This document shows positions 14,001-23,312 of a DNA stretch of 64,000 bases, in pieces. Both the position numbers and the translations under genes were made by a program. Every line of letters begins with the position of its first letter. Position 1 is the first letter of the stretch. The stretch is taken from the NCBI RefSeq assembly GCF_032118995.1, contig NC_092651.1, positions 27,866,938-27,930,937 of the forward strand, read 5' to 3'. Below the pieces are notes generated by a model, which ran no database searches, was not told where the DNA came from, and saw nothing but the letters and a program-made list of their open reading frames with translations. This stretch comes from Asterias amurensis (taxonomy: Eukaryota > Echinodermata > Asteroidea > Forcipulatida > Asteriidae).

Positions 14001-17000
14001 TCCTCTCCACAGGTCATTATTGAGGTAGCTGATCCAGAGAAGCCAGCACCCACACCAAGGAAGAAGACTGGAGGTAGTCAGAATGTAACACCAGCTCCAG
14101 ACGCCAGTACAGAGGTTGACAAAGAGGTAGTAGTAGTAGAGGAAGACGATGAAGGTATTGAAAGTTGATTCTTGAGTCATCTCTTGCAATCTCTGTGGGG
14201 AAGTGTGGTACTGGAAAGGCAGGGTTTGTCCTTTGAGAGTTTGAAACCTAAAGGAAGATTTGCCCAATGAATAATTTCCATGAAATCAATCTGTAGATGC
14301 GTTCACGTCAATCAGTGTCGCACCTGAGTTGGTATAGATCGTTCTCTCTCAGAAGTGCACTACCACCATTGGGTTGATTACCTCAGAAACAGAGGGTAAT
14401 AATAATAAAATAAAATACAAGTTAATGATGTCCTGTTTCCATCCAAATGAGCTTTAGGCATTGTTCTTGGTATTTTGTGATCACTCGTACAGTGTACTAA
14501 CATGTGTATGTAACTTACATTTACGTACATGTATCTTGTCTATTTTGATTGTGGCAATCAAATTAAACACTGTTTTATCAACTTTACAATCAGTGAATTA
14601 TCAGATTGCATTTGCAACTTACATTTTTCCGTGTTTATCATTAACTTGCCATACTCGTTCTTGCATTAAGATATCAGAATTCTTTAAGGAAATAACTGTT
14701 TCTCTAGTTATTAGAAGATGATGAATAGAAGAGGGAGAGAATTTAGAAGACAAAATATTCAAAAATATTCAGACTGGAATTGTTCAAAACTTTGATATGG
14801 GACAAAGCCTGATACGACCCTGCCTCCCTTAACACACTTTACCCCTATCAGCTGGCATCTGTCTTGTGACTACTTCAATTGGATTCATCAGTTGAAATAC
14901 ACTGGGAATCAAAATGGTCTGGAATTCATTATTTATTGAATGTTTGATTGTTTGTATGAAAACCAAAATGTTCATGCAACAAAACAAATGAAGGAATATT
15001 TGTCTCACTTTTGTCTTAGTTAAAGATCATTTTCTTTGTGGGTGTTCAAATCATGGGGATGAAACCTTGAGAAATTCTCCGCTAGTGGAATGTGAAGTGA
15101 TTAACAAAGTTATTCCCAAGCATGAAGAGTTTACAGTTTTGCCATTGTAACATCTATTAAAAAATAAGTAAATCAAAACAAACCAAACAACAACAACCCT
15201 TATTTGAATTTGGGATGTTGATGATAAGATAAGAGTTATACCAAGACAGATGCCAGATGAGAATGTTATCAGAGACCAAGAGAGCCATCAAGCCATGGAT
15301 GAAGGAAGAACAACGTGGAGTGGATTCAATAGGGAAATAATCCATCAGAGATGGAGGGTATCGCTACATTCTTACATCAAGCACTGACCAATGTGCAATG
15401 TTAAGTGATTTAGGCAAAGTTCACCATTGATGAGGTACATCTGTTAATGCCTTTGTACGATATCAGTTAAATTAAAATTAAATTCAATCCAAAACTCACA
15501 TTTGTTTCCATATTTCATGAAAACAGTACATAGCCAAAACAATTGTTAAAGAACTAACCAATAAACAAAGATCTTTTACAAGGCAAAGAACATCGTTATA
15601 AATGAGTTAAAATGACAAAATAATGTTACAGTGAATTACACATAGTTTGTAATTATCTAAAACATTATTAAAAAGATTCACAGATGCCCTGATAACATAT
15701 TAATAGTTGACACCCTTATCAGTTTATAATTGAAAGTAACTGAAGGAAAACAAAACTTTCTTTAGCTTGTTATTTCTTTCACCCAGATTGAAATTGTTAC
15801 AAATAGAATGTGTACAGTTAGATTTGTTGCATTTACTCTAATGCCAATTCAAAGTTCATACTGAAATTTAGGTTGCATTGCGATATTGGAGCAGCCTTTA
15901 TAAAGGGAATGGACAATCTTCTTAACTGTCTGAACTCTTTGGGTGTTTCATCTCTGTACCTATCCTTGTTCTTATTCTACTGTGGCTTAATGACTCTCTT
16001 GTTTTTACTGTCAAAGTCTTGTTTTAAATTGTTGTCAAGAATATTGTCATCTTGTCAGATGTCATTGCATGTGTGTCATTGCCATTGATGTTTCAGACCA
16101 AGGACATGCAAATGGGGTTTTAGTTATGGATTTGTTTACAGTGTTTGGTCTCAATGTTACCTGAGACAAATCCAGTGGTTCTTGGCAAACTAACCACAGA
16201 AACAACAAAAGGGAATGGTAGAGAAGTCTCTGGTCTGTTCATGTACAACTGATGCATGTTTGTTTCTGTTGCAATCTTGCACTTTTTCATTATTTCATTT
16301 CATATCTATTCCTCCTTCCAATCTCTGCATGTAGTCTTCCTTTCATGTTGTGCTCTATACTCACTGGAGGTAGGTTAGGGTTAGCCTTAACCCTCCTACT
16401 GTCTGACCATTCAATATCATCAATCATTGTTTTTGAATGATACATTGAAATTAATACATCTACACAGGTCACACATGTACAGTTAGGTCTGTGCACAGTA
16501 TGCCAACATACTCATAAATTCTTCAGTATGTATCTTGTACACATATGTTGCATAATATTTGCCACCACACGTCACTACATAAAGCCATCCGTACATACAC
16601 ATTGCATGATGTGTGTCACCACATGTCACTACATAAAGTCATCTGTACATACACATTGCATGATGTGTGTCACCACATGTCACTATATAAAGTCATCTGT
16701 ACATACACATTGCATGATGTTTATAACCATATCATTGTTTGCATGTGTTAAAGACAACACTGATTAACCAGCTCTGGTTTGGGGTCGGGTTTTGTATTTT
16801 CATTTTTTTTTTCTAGAAGCAAGTTCCGTCAAATCTCTCATCCGACAATTCCAGCCAGGACAAAGGGGTCAACAGCAGCCCGTCCAGGTCTAGTAGTTTG
16901 AGTAAACCACAAAGCAACACTACACCCATTAAGGTTGGTCCTTAAGTCCAGATCTTGCATGTCATCCAGCATGCTTTGTACCTGATTCTAGGATTGTTTA

Positions 17001-19029
17001 TCAATCTTCTTGCCTCTTTTGACAAATTTTCTTGAAAAAGGGTAAACAAGACATTGCCCTTGTAATTATCAATCCGCTAGATTTGCATTTGAGAAAGACT
17101 CTCGTAGGGCTGAATCGTCAGGCCATTAACTATTTTTTGCAGATTTACATTTGTTGTGATGTAGCGAATATGTTAACCTCTGAAATGTACGCCATGTATA
17201 GGGAGTTTCATTCACAGACTCAAAGTATAATAATCCCCACTTTGCATTTTTGTAGTTTTCGTAATACACCACTGTGACTTATTGTAATTATTCAATTGTA
17301 TATTTTGCGTTATTGATGTAACTGTTAAATGAATTTATTGATTGCAATAATATGCTGTGCTAGTCTCGCATGTTTTAAATTAAAAGTGCCTTGAGACACC
17401 CGTAGATGAAGCACTATTTAATAACTGATTAATATTGTTATGTATTTTGTTTCTCACCAATCTTTCTTTGACTATTGACGTAAACCAAACCGGACCCAAT
17501 GTCTAATAATGTGCAACAGTCTGTTGCATAGAGATTCTATTTTATATGTATTCCTTTCCTTTGTGTCTTCCCTGTGTTTTCTTGATATTCACTCAATCTA
17601 TTATTTATCTAAAATGATCTTTAATTGACCATTGTGAGTTGCATCATGATGCAATTTGCTCTGTAATCCTAACCTTTGCATTTACCACTTTTATGATCCA
17701 GTAATCCGTCCTTACATAATTATTGAACATCATCACTTTACTCCTATTGGTTTATAGCCACCAATTGTTTCTAAAATAGAAACTTTGATTGGCTATACTT
17801 TTCCTGCTTTTTGTTGATCCTTCCCTTATCCTTTTCCCCTCTTTTTTCTCTATAAATGGATATGTATTTGTTTGTACTTGTTTTATGCCTCTGAAGAAGG
17901 TCCGGTTTGGATCGACAGCTAAGGCCATCTACCCCACTCATTATATATCTAAAATGTGCATACAAAATTGTGACTTATATTTTTTTGTGAATTGCAGCAA
18001 TTGTCTCTTGTATTTTTGTTATCATCATATTTTTTTATTATGAAGTCTCCACTTTTCCCACAGGACTCATAAAGCATAGTAGTCAGTGCTTTATCATATA
18101 TGAATAATTGTTGCCCCAAAAAACTAACGTCCCAAAAGTGTAATTATCTTTTGTCTGATGTGGTACCCATAGCTAGTGTATGGTGTAATGTTCAAACTTT
18201 CTAGCCTGCTCTAGAATGTATCGGGTTAGAATCCCACTCAACGTGCCAGTGGGAATTATTTTCCACATGGCTTTTAAACACACTGATAACACTCTTACTA
18301 TTTATCTTTTAATTATTTATCCTTTCAATATATTTCTTTATAAGATAGCAGAATCACATCATTTAAAGTGTATTGTTATCTGTTATTTGTATATGTTAAT
18401 CTTAAGGGCTGTAACAGAAATAGATCTTAGAGAATACAGATTGTGTAGGATACTTAGAAGTAGTTCATTCATGCTGCCATTTTACCTGTAAATTGTAGGT
18501 TTTCTATTTGTTGATGTAGATAATGTTTTCACATGGTTTTGAAACTGTGGACACAACTATGTACAGCAGAAACAGTTAATCATTAAGGTTGAGTTAGGCT
18601 TATTGACTATAATGACCTTTATATCAATTTAAAAAACTGAATTAGAGTACATTAGAGTATCCCTGTTGAAACTTACCTACATGTGCAACTATGTAATAAT
18701 AACTTATTGTTTAAACTGTTTGCTGTCCACAGGATAAGAACACAACACCAGGCACTACCACATCCTCCTCATCAACCAAGCCTTCTCCAAAGAAACGTGG
18801 CTTCATCCCTAAGACAGAACACTGCATTGTCTGCCAGCGTCCTGTCTACATGACTGAGATGGCTAAGGCTGAGGGTAAGACGTTTCACCGAGGCTGCCAG
18901 AAGTGCAAAGAGTGTCAACGCTCCTTGGGGATCGGCAATTTGCTCTTAGTGGACGGTCAAATCTTCTGCAAACTCCATGGTACACAGATGAAGAATAAAC
19001 TGTTGAAGTTGAGGCTAGAGATTGAATGA
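4815..19029 (+). CDS. LIMA1-like: EPLIN (LIMA1)-like LIM-domain protein, whole gene span (8 coding exons)
   Basis: Joined exons 4815-5031, 6887-7023, 7465-7957, 8800-10020, 11917-13460, 14013-14126, 16817-16933 and 18733-19029 give an open frame of about 1,379 residues. In order: an acidic N-terminus, long Pro/Ser/Thr/Lys-rich low-complexity sequence (about 119-690), SSPKEV hexapeptide repeats (772-885), an NVRANMQLFEP segment (about 1038), an SLKDRISKYQSGVTK motif (about 1143-1157), and one LIM zinc-finger domain (1312-1363) near the C-terminus. EPLIN proteins carry a KDRxxKYQ motif ahead of a LIM domain of similar type and bundle or stabilise actin filaments; that role is inferred here. Unlike vertebrate EPLIN, LIM lies at the very C-terminus with only about 16 residues after it. 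Many S-P sites suggest proline-directed phosphorylation. The alternative is an unrelated disordered LIM protein. LIM and exon chain are solid; the family name is moderately supported. Confidence 0.7.
5027..5331. repeat. 61-bp tandem repeat x5 starting at the exon 1 splice donor
   Basis: Five near-identical 61-bp units begin at 5027, 5088, 5149, 5210 and 5271. Each starts GCAAGGTAAGCAAGATC, so each carries a copy of the exon-end/donor sequence CAAG|GTAAGC. The first unit overlaps the last bases of exon 1. Confidence 0.95.
5032..6886 (+). other. LIMA1-like intron 1
   Basis: Contains the 61-bp array, a C13 run (5364-5376), a G18 run (5906-5923) and a GGCACTGGACAC-type element (5968-6290). No other exon was recognised. 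Confidence 0.6.
5968..6290. mobile_element. GGCACTGGACAC-family inverted-repeat element
   Basis: The left end TTAATGGCACTGGACAC and right end GTGTCCAGTGCCTT are inverted. Internal landmarks TGCATAAAATAACAA and CTCAATTGGTCGTCG recur in the copies at 27577, 30674, 50666 and 58721. Confidence 0.75.
6887..7023 (+). CDS. LIMA1-like: LIMA1-like exon 2
   Basis: Acceptor TTATCAG|GGGTTG at 6886/6887 completes the glycine codon split from exon 1. There are 45 further codons (VVSSENTAEFDFDFLSS, then a basic RRATTRAGN end), with donor AAT|GTAGGT. Phases agree on both sides. Confidence 0.65.
7024..7464 (+). other. LIMA1-like intron 2
   Basis: AT-rich intron; nothing else seen. Confidence 0.6.
7465..7957 (+). 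CDS. LIMA1-like: LIMA1-like exon 3, proline-rich
   Basis: Acceptor TTATTACAG|CGACC opens 164 codons plus one base, ending TCAG|GTAACG. The peptide (residues 119-282) is rich in Pro, Ser, Thr and Lys, with PRPSSSPPPLPTTP and KRPPPIKLPRPPSLGP stretches that could bind SH3 or profilin-type partners (inference). It ends in an acidic ESLISTDDS segment. Confidence 0.75.
7958..8799 (+). other. LIMA1-like intron 3
   Basis: Contains a short CCAAACCC(A/C)TCT-type imperfect tandem repeat at about 8212-8262 and T-rich sequence before the acceptor. No exon was recognised. Confidence 0.6.
8800..10020 (+). CDS. LIMA1-like: LIMA1-like exon 4, Ser/Pro/Lys-rich
   Basis: Acceptor TTTCTAACAG|AGAGC completes a Glu codon. 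There are 406 codons, with donor TTCAG|GTACCT. The peptide (residues 283-689) is hydrophilic and probably disordered, with RSHRSKTLGSRPSRS and KKKPLPKPHK clusters and no recognised fold. The hydrophobic codons just upstream (8682-8799) are intron that stays open by chance. A short inverted-repeat element begins about four bases past the donor. Confidence 0.75.
10021..11916 (+). other. LIMA1-like intron 4
   Basis: Begins with a short inverted-repeat element (10024-10158). The rest is AT-rich without a recognised exon. ATGGTGGCAGCCATTTTG (11138) and ATGGTTGTAGCCATTTTG (11276) are a diverged direct repeat. Confidence 0.55.
10024..10158. mobile_element. Short MITE directly after a splice donor
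   Basis: The left end CGGTTCATACTTCCTGCGAATG is inverted relative to right end CATTCGCAGAAAGTATGAACCG. Same family as 275-470. It starts within about seven bases of the exon 4 donor (GT at 10021-10022). Confidence 0.75.
11917..13460 (+). CDS. LIMA1-like: LIMA1-like exon 5, SSPKEV repeats and EPLIN-type motif
   Basis: Acceptor CCGTAG|AATCA completes a Glu codon (AAG|GGAGA a few bases on is an in-frame alternative). There are 514 codons, with donor AAGCAG|GTAATT. It holds the hexapeptide repeats (12162-12503), an acidic ESSEESTQEVDSPKE region, NVRANMQLFEP (about 12960) and the SLKDRISKYQSGVTK motif (about 13275-13319), the best link to EPLIN. If the donor is not used, the frame stops five codons later. 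Confidence 0.8.
12162..12503 (+). repeat. 18-bp coding minisatellite (SSPKEV hexapeptide, about 19 copies)
   Basis: Within LIMA1-like exon 5 about 19 consecutive six-codon units read SSPKEV or close variants (SSPKQV, LSPKEV, SSPEEV, SASKEV). Codons for the same residue vary between units, so it is an older, diverged array. The unit is a multiple of three, so copy-number change keeps the frame. Each unit adds an S-P site and a Lys/Glu pair. Confidence 0.95.
13461..14012 (+). other. LIMA1-like intron 5
   Basis: No exon or repeat was recognised; a pyrimidine-rich tract precedes the acceptor. Confidence 0.6.
14013..14126 (+). CDS. LIMA1-like: LIMA1-like exon 6, 3' end uncertain
   Basis: Acceptor CTCTCCACAG|GTCATT, then VIIEVADPEKPAPTPRKKTGG and on to TEVDKE. 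Two donors are visible: GAG|GTAGTA at 14126/14127 keeps phase 0, which the next exon needs; GAAG|GTATTG at 14154/14155 adds VVVVEEDDE but ends in phase 1 and would run into a stop in the next exon unless an unseen small exon intervenes. The in-frame choice is given. Confidence 0.55.
14127..16816 (+). other. LIMA1-like intron 6
   Basis: Contains a 54-bp x3 tandem repeat (16561-16722). A small phase-correcting exon could be hidden here (see exon 6) but was not identified. Confidence 0.5.
16561..16722. repeat. 54-bp tandem repeat x3
   Basis: Three copies of a unit containing GTCACTACATAAAG and TACATACACATTGCATGATG, with a 54-bp period. Because 54 is divisible by three, open frames run through it on the plus strand; these are not taken as coding. 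Confidence 0.9.
16817..16933 (+). CDS. LIMA1-like: LIMA1-like exon 7
   Basis: A pyrimidine-rich tract and TTTTCTAG|AAGC acceptor are followed by 39 codons (KQVPSNLSSDNSSQDKG, then SSPSRSSSLSK), with donor ATTAAG|GTTGGT. It reads open only in phase 0; the frame that would follow a phase-1 exon meets a TAG. Confidence 0.65.
16934..18732 (+). other. LIMA1-like intron 7
   Basis: ACCAAACCGGACC (17484) and GGTCCGGTTTGG (17899) form an inverted pair about 400 bp apart, possibly the ends of an old mobile element. No exon was recognised. Confidence 0.5.
18733..19029 (+). CDS. LIMA1-like: LIMA1-like exon 8, LIM domain and stop
   Basis: Acceptor CTGTCCACAG|GATAAG, 98 codons and TGA at 19027-19029. The LIM domain has all eight zinc ligands in canonical spacing: C-x2-C-x17-H-x2-C-x2-C-x2-C-x17-C-x2-H (CIVC, H..C..C..C, CKLH). 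It ends in a basic and leucine-rich tail, MKNKLLKLRLEIE. LIM domains of this type bind protein partners. Confidence 0.92.
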   Translation, partial: DKNTTPGTTTSSSSTKPSPKKRGFIPKTEHCIVCQRPVYMTEMAKAEGKTFHRGCQKCKECQRSLGIGNLLLVDGQIFCKLHGTQMKNKLLKLRLEIE

Positions 19030-20229
19030 GTATAAGAAGGGTAATGGAAGGTGGTAGGAGTATGTAAATTTATGCAAATGATGGTGTTTTGTATCCATGT
19101 GTACTTATTCTAGTGTTTGTATTTTGTGGTAGTTAATGAGACATTTTTGGTGAAAGGAAAGGGTAATTTTGCATAACTTTTAAGTTAATAATTTGTTTTA
19201 ATACTATGGCTGGTTCATTGAAAGATTCATCACTAAACCAGGTGTCCTTGGTTTGCTCATCTTGGCGTACATTCAAGCAGAACTAACTCATCAAGTAATT
19301 GAGATGAATAATAGACATTGATTATAGTGCTGGTATCTGCCAAGTGCAAAGTATAATGCTATTACCCTGGTCATATATTGAACCATCTCAGCTCCCTAGA
19401 AAGCATGCAGTCTGTGCTGCCAAGCATTTAGTGCTTCACACAAAAGCATCTTAGCCCTCACAGGTAGCCATTTGCTCCTGGGTGAAGAGAAGGTCACAAT
19501 TATCATGAGTGGGAATTGAACTCACACTCGTACATGATGCATAGAGATTCGTTTGTTCCCTTTGCTTGTTTGAGGCATATTTGAGAACCAGAGAAGTTGT
19601 TTTCAATCATTTTTGTAAACCAAATTCTTTTAATCTACATGTATTTTGAAATTGAAATTGAAGTTTAAATATGCTTGTTTGAGGCAATGCTTCTTGGTCA
19701 CAATTGTTCAGCAACACAATGTTGTATTGTGTCCCTCCTGGATGTTGTTAGTTCACTGGCTTTCTATGTCCTGCTGTTTAGAATTCACTTTCATATCAAG
19801 CCGGATGAGGTATAAGGTTAAAATGACAAAATAAAGTCAAGTAACTAAGTTTTGTACAATAGAAAACTGTGATTTGAGATCCAGAGAAGTTGTTTTCAGT
19901 CATTTTTATCTATTTTTTTAAAAGTTGTATTCAAAGTCGTCAACTCATTTTCATGCAATAGTCTTTAAAAGTGTCTCATTTAAAGCAGTTTATTTTATCA
20001 TTTTTAGCAACTATTTTCAATTGAAGGGTGAAAAATACGTCCTAAAGCAGTGTTTATGACATCATAAAGTGCCCAGATTGTGTTGGATATTTGTTTTAGT
20101 TTGGTGATATTTTAGTAAAATTACTGGAAAGGGAAAAAACATGAGAGAGCAGTTAATAAAAGTTAAACTATTTTATTTTATTTAACATTACCTGTATCAT
20201 GGCCTTTATGGCAAGGTTAAATACAGCAG
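19030..20229 (+). other. 3' UTR and flank of the LIMA1-like gene
   Basis: Non-coding and AT-rich. AATAAA hexamers at 19830 and about 20155 are candidate polyadenylation signals, implying a 3' UTR of about 0.8-1.1 kb if used. Confidence 0.4.
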
Positions 20230-21505
20230 TCATCCTGTGGTCTTCTAGTTATTGAGGGCTCAATTACATTTATGCAGTAAGGCGCAGTCATCCTGTGGTC
20301 TTCTAGTTATTGAGGGCTCAATTACATTCATGCAGTAAGGCGCAGTCATCCTGTGGTCTTCTAGTTATTGAGGGCTCAATTACATTCATGCAGTAAGGCG
20401 CAGTCATCCTGTGGTCTTCTAGTTATTGAGGGCTCAATTACATTCATGCAGTAAGGCGCAGTCATCCTGTGGTCTTCTAGTTATTGAGGGTTCAATTACA
20501 TTCATGCAGTAAGGCGCAGTCATCCTGTGGTCTTCTAGTTATTGAGGGCTCAATTACATTCATGCAGTAAGGCGCAGTCATCCTGTGGTCTTCTAGTTAT
20601 TGAGGGTTCAATTACATTCATGCAGTAAGGCGCAGTCATCCTGTGGTCTTCTAGTTATTGAGGGTTCAATTACATTCATGCAGTAAGGCGCAGTCATCCT
20701 GTGGTCTTCTAGTTATTGAGGGCTCAATTACATTTATGCAGTAAGGCGCAGTCATCCTGTGGTCTTCTAGTTATTGAGGGTTCAATTACATTCATGCAGT
20801 AAGGCGCAGTCATCCTGTGGTCTTCTAGTTATTGAGGGCTCAATTACATTCATGCAGTAAGGCGCAGTCATCCTGTGGTCTTCTAGTTATTGAGGGCTCA
20901 ATTACATTTATGCAGTAAGGCGCAGTCATCCTGTGGTCTTCTAGTTATTGAGGGCTCAATTACATTCATGCAGTAAGGCGCAGTCATCCTGTGGTCTTCT
21001 AGTTATTGAGGGCTCAATTACATTCATGCAGTAAGGCGCAGTCATCCTGTGGTCTTCTAGTTATTGAGGGCTCAATTACATTTATGCAGTAAGGCGCAGT
21101 CATCCTGTGGTCTTCTAGTTATTGAGGGCTCAATTACATTCATGCAGTAAGGCGCAGTCATCCTGTGGTCTTCTAGTTATTGAGGGCTCAATTACATTTA
21201 TGCAGTAAGGCGCAGTCATCCTGTGGTCTTCTAGTTATTGAGGGCTCAATTACATTTATGCAGTAAGGCGCAGTCATCCTGTGGTCTTCTAGTTATTGAG
21301 GGCTCAATTACATTCATGCAGTAAGGCGCAGTCATCCTGTGGTCTTCTAGTTATTGAGGGCTCAATTACATTCATGCAGTAAGGCGCAGTCATCCTGTGG
21401 TCTTCTAGTTATTGAGGGCTCAATTACATTTATGCAGTAAGGCGCAGTCATCCTGTGGTCTTCTAGTTATTGAGGGCTCAATTACATTCATGCAGTAAGG
21501 CGCAG
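20230..21505. repeat. 58-bp satellite, 22 copies
   Basis: Exactly 22 head-to-tail units of 58 bp (1,276 bp), each from TCATCCTGTGGTCTTCTAG to GCAGTAAGGCGCAG. Copies are nearly identical; variation is almost confined to two positions (GGGCTC or GGGTTC; ACATTC or ACATTT). There are no spacers, so it is not a CRISPR array. Confidence 0.98.
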
Positions 21506-22670
21506 AAACTCTTGTACTCAGAAACATCTTGCCGCAAGCCGAAGCAGGCAAAACACAATGTTGTGTATTATTGTTTGTGATAGGTTCACTACTTCAATTT
21601 GCTCACCAGAAATGCTGAGCACATTTACCTGCATACAGCTTTATGAAATTTGGCCTTGTTCTCTAACTGGTTTAATAAATGGCTTAAACCTACTCCTAAA
21701 GACTTTGCAAGCCTCAATCATTTAGAGAAAGTAAACAACCTTGCTTTCTTCACATGAAGAACTCCATAAACAAATGCTCCAAAATGGTCACTGAGATTAA
21801 ACACAAGACTTACACAGTCTGTGAGTGCATATTATGAACATTCTTCTCCATTATCAACATCCAGGTCAAGTCGCTATACCTCATTCCTTCCTAAATCACT
21901 CTAATGTATTCTCATAATGTTATTACAAAGTATTCAAAAGTACCAGTATGTCAGCTACAAGTAAACATGCTTGAATCATTGCAAAGGTCAGGGACATACC
22001 AAGGAATGTATCCATTTCTTTATAATGCAAAACTGGCTGTTATTGCAGGCATCTATTGGTAATTGGCACTTACTTGTTTTACTAGCGCATGTCCATGCCC
22101 ATCTGAAAGCTATATCGAATCCCCTGTGCTGTGAGCATGGTTGGACTATCTGACTTGTTCCTTGTGTTGTTGGAGTGGTTTTTACTAGAATGAGTGTTGA
22201 CAATAGGAAACTAAGCATGTTCTGTTGATTGCTTGTATATTGTAGAACAGAGTTTGTTTACCACAGTTCAGGACCCAATTGTGTTAAAGCTGCCAAAGGA
22301 GACACATTTTCAGACACTTTTCTCCCACACAAACATAATCAAGAAACCTGTCACAGATGGTTTGTGTGACATTGTTTTTTAGATTATTACTTTGTTTTGG
22401 GAAACACAATTACTGTTGTGCTGATCTATTTGTTCATTGGCAGCTCTGTGGTATAGGCTCATTATGCTGGTTGCCCTGTAGTGGGAGATTTCAAAAAGAT
22501 ATTCACCAGAATATGTTATTCATCGCGCCCCCGACCCTCTCCCACAAACACACGCACAAATGCATAAGAACATTTTGGCTGGTAACACATTTTGTGCTCA
22601 GCAAGACTTTTGTTAATACTCAACAGCTTTGTGTGAGTGGGATCCAGCTATGTGTTGTGAAGTATGTTGG
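21506..22670. other. Spacer between two tandem arrays
   Basis: AT-rich; short ORFs only, none with recognisable content. Confidence 0.5.
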
Positions 22671-23312
22671 AGATACAATGTGTGGTGTAGTGGGGTGAGC
22701 TCCATGCTTGCAGATACAACATGTGTGGATGTGTGGTGTAGTGGGGTGAGCTCCATGCTTGCAGATACAACATGTGTGGATGTGTGGTGTAGTGGGGTGA
22801 GCTCCATGCTTGCAGATACAACATGTGTGGATGTGTGGTGTAGTGGGGTGATCTCCATGCTTGCAGATACAACATGTGTGGATGTGTGGTGTAGTGGGGT
22901 GATCTCCATGCTTGCAGATACAACATGTGTGGATGTGTGGTGTAGTGGGGTGATCTTTATGCTTGCAGATACAACATGTGTGGTGTAGTGGGGTGAGCTC
23001 CATGCTTGCAGATACAACATGTGTGGATGTGTGGTGTAGTGGGGTGATCTCCATGCTTGCAGATACAACATGTGTGGATGTGTGGTGTAGTGGGGTGATC
23101 TCCATGCTTGCAGATACAACATGTGTGGTGTAGTGGGGTGAGCTCCATGCTTGCAGATACAACATGTGTGGATGTGTGGTGTAGTGGGGTGAGCTCCATG
23201 CTTGCAGATACAACATGTGTGGATGTGTGGTGTAGTGGGGTGATCTCCATGCTTGCAGATACAACATGTGTGGTGTAGTGGGGTGAGCTCCATGCTTGCA
23301 GATACAACATGT
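22671..23312. repeat. 51/43-bp minisatellite, 13 copies
   Basis: Thirteen units read GTGTAGTGGGGTGA(G/T)CTCCATG then CTTGCAGATACAACATG. Most steps are 51 bp; three are 43 bp, lacking an 8-bp GATGTGTG segment. The array is open on both strands (up to 291 codons), which follows from the repeat and not from selection. Confidence 0.97.

Noticed and set aside
16528..16767. Two overlapping plus-strand ORFs with an 18-residue repeat
   Set aside because: Produced by the 54-bp tandem repeat in an intron.
20230..21505. CRISPR-like array
   Set aside because: Head-to-tail 58-bp repeats without spacers in a eukaryotic intergenic region; an ordinary satellite.
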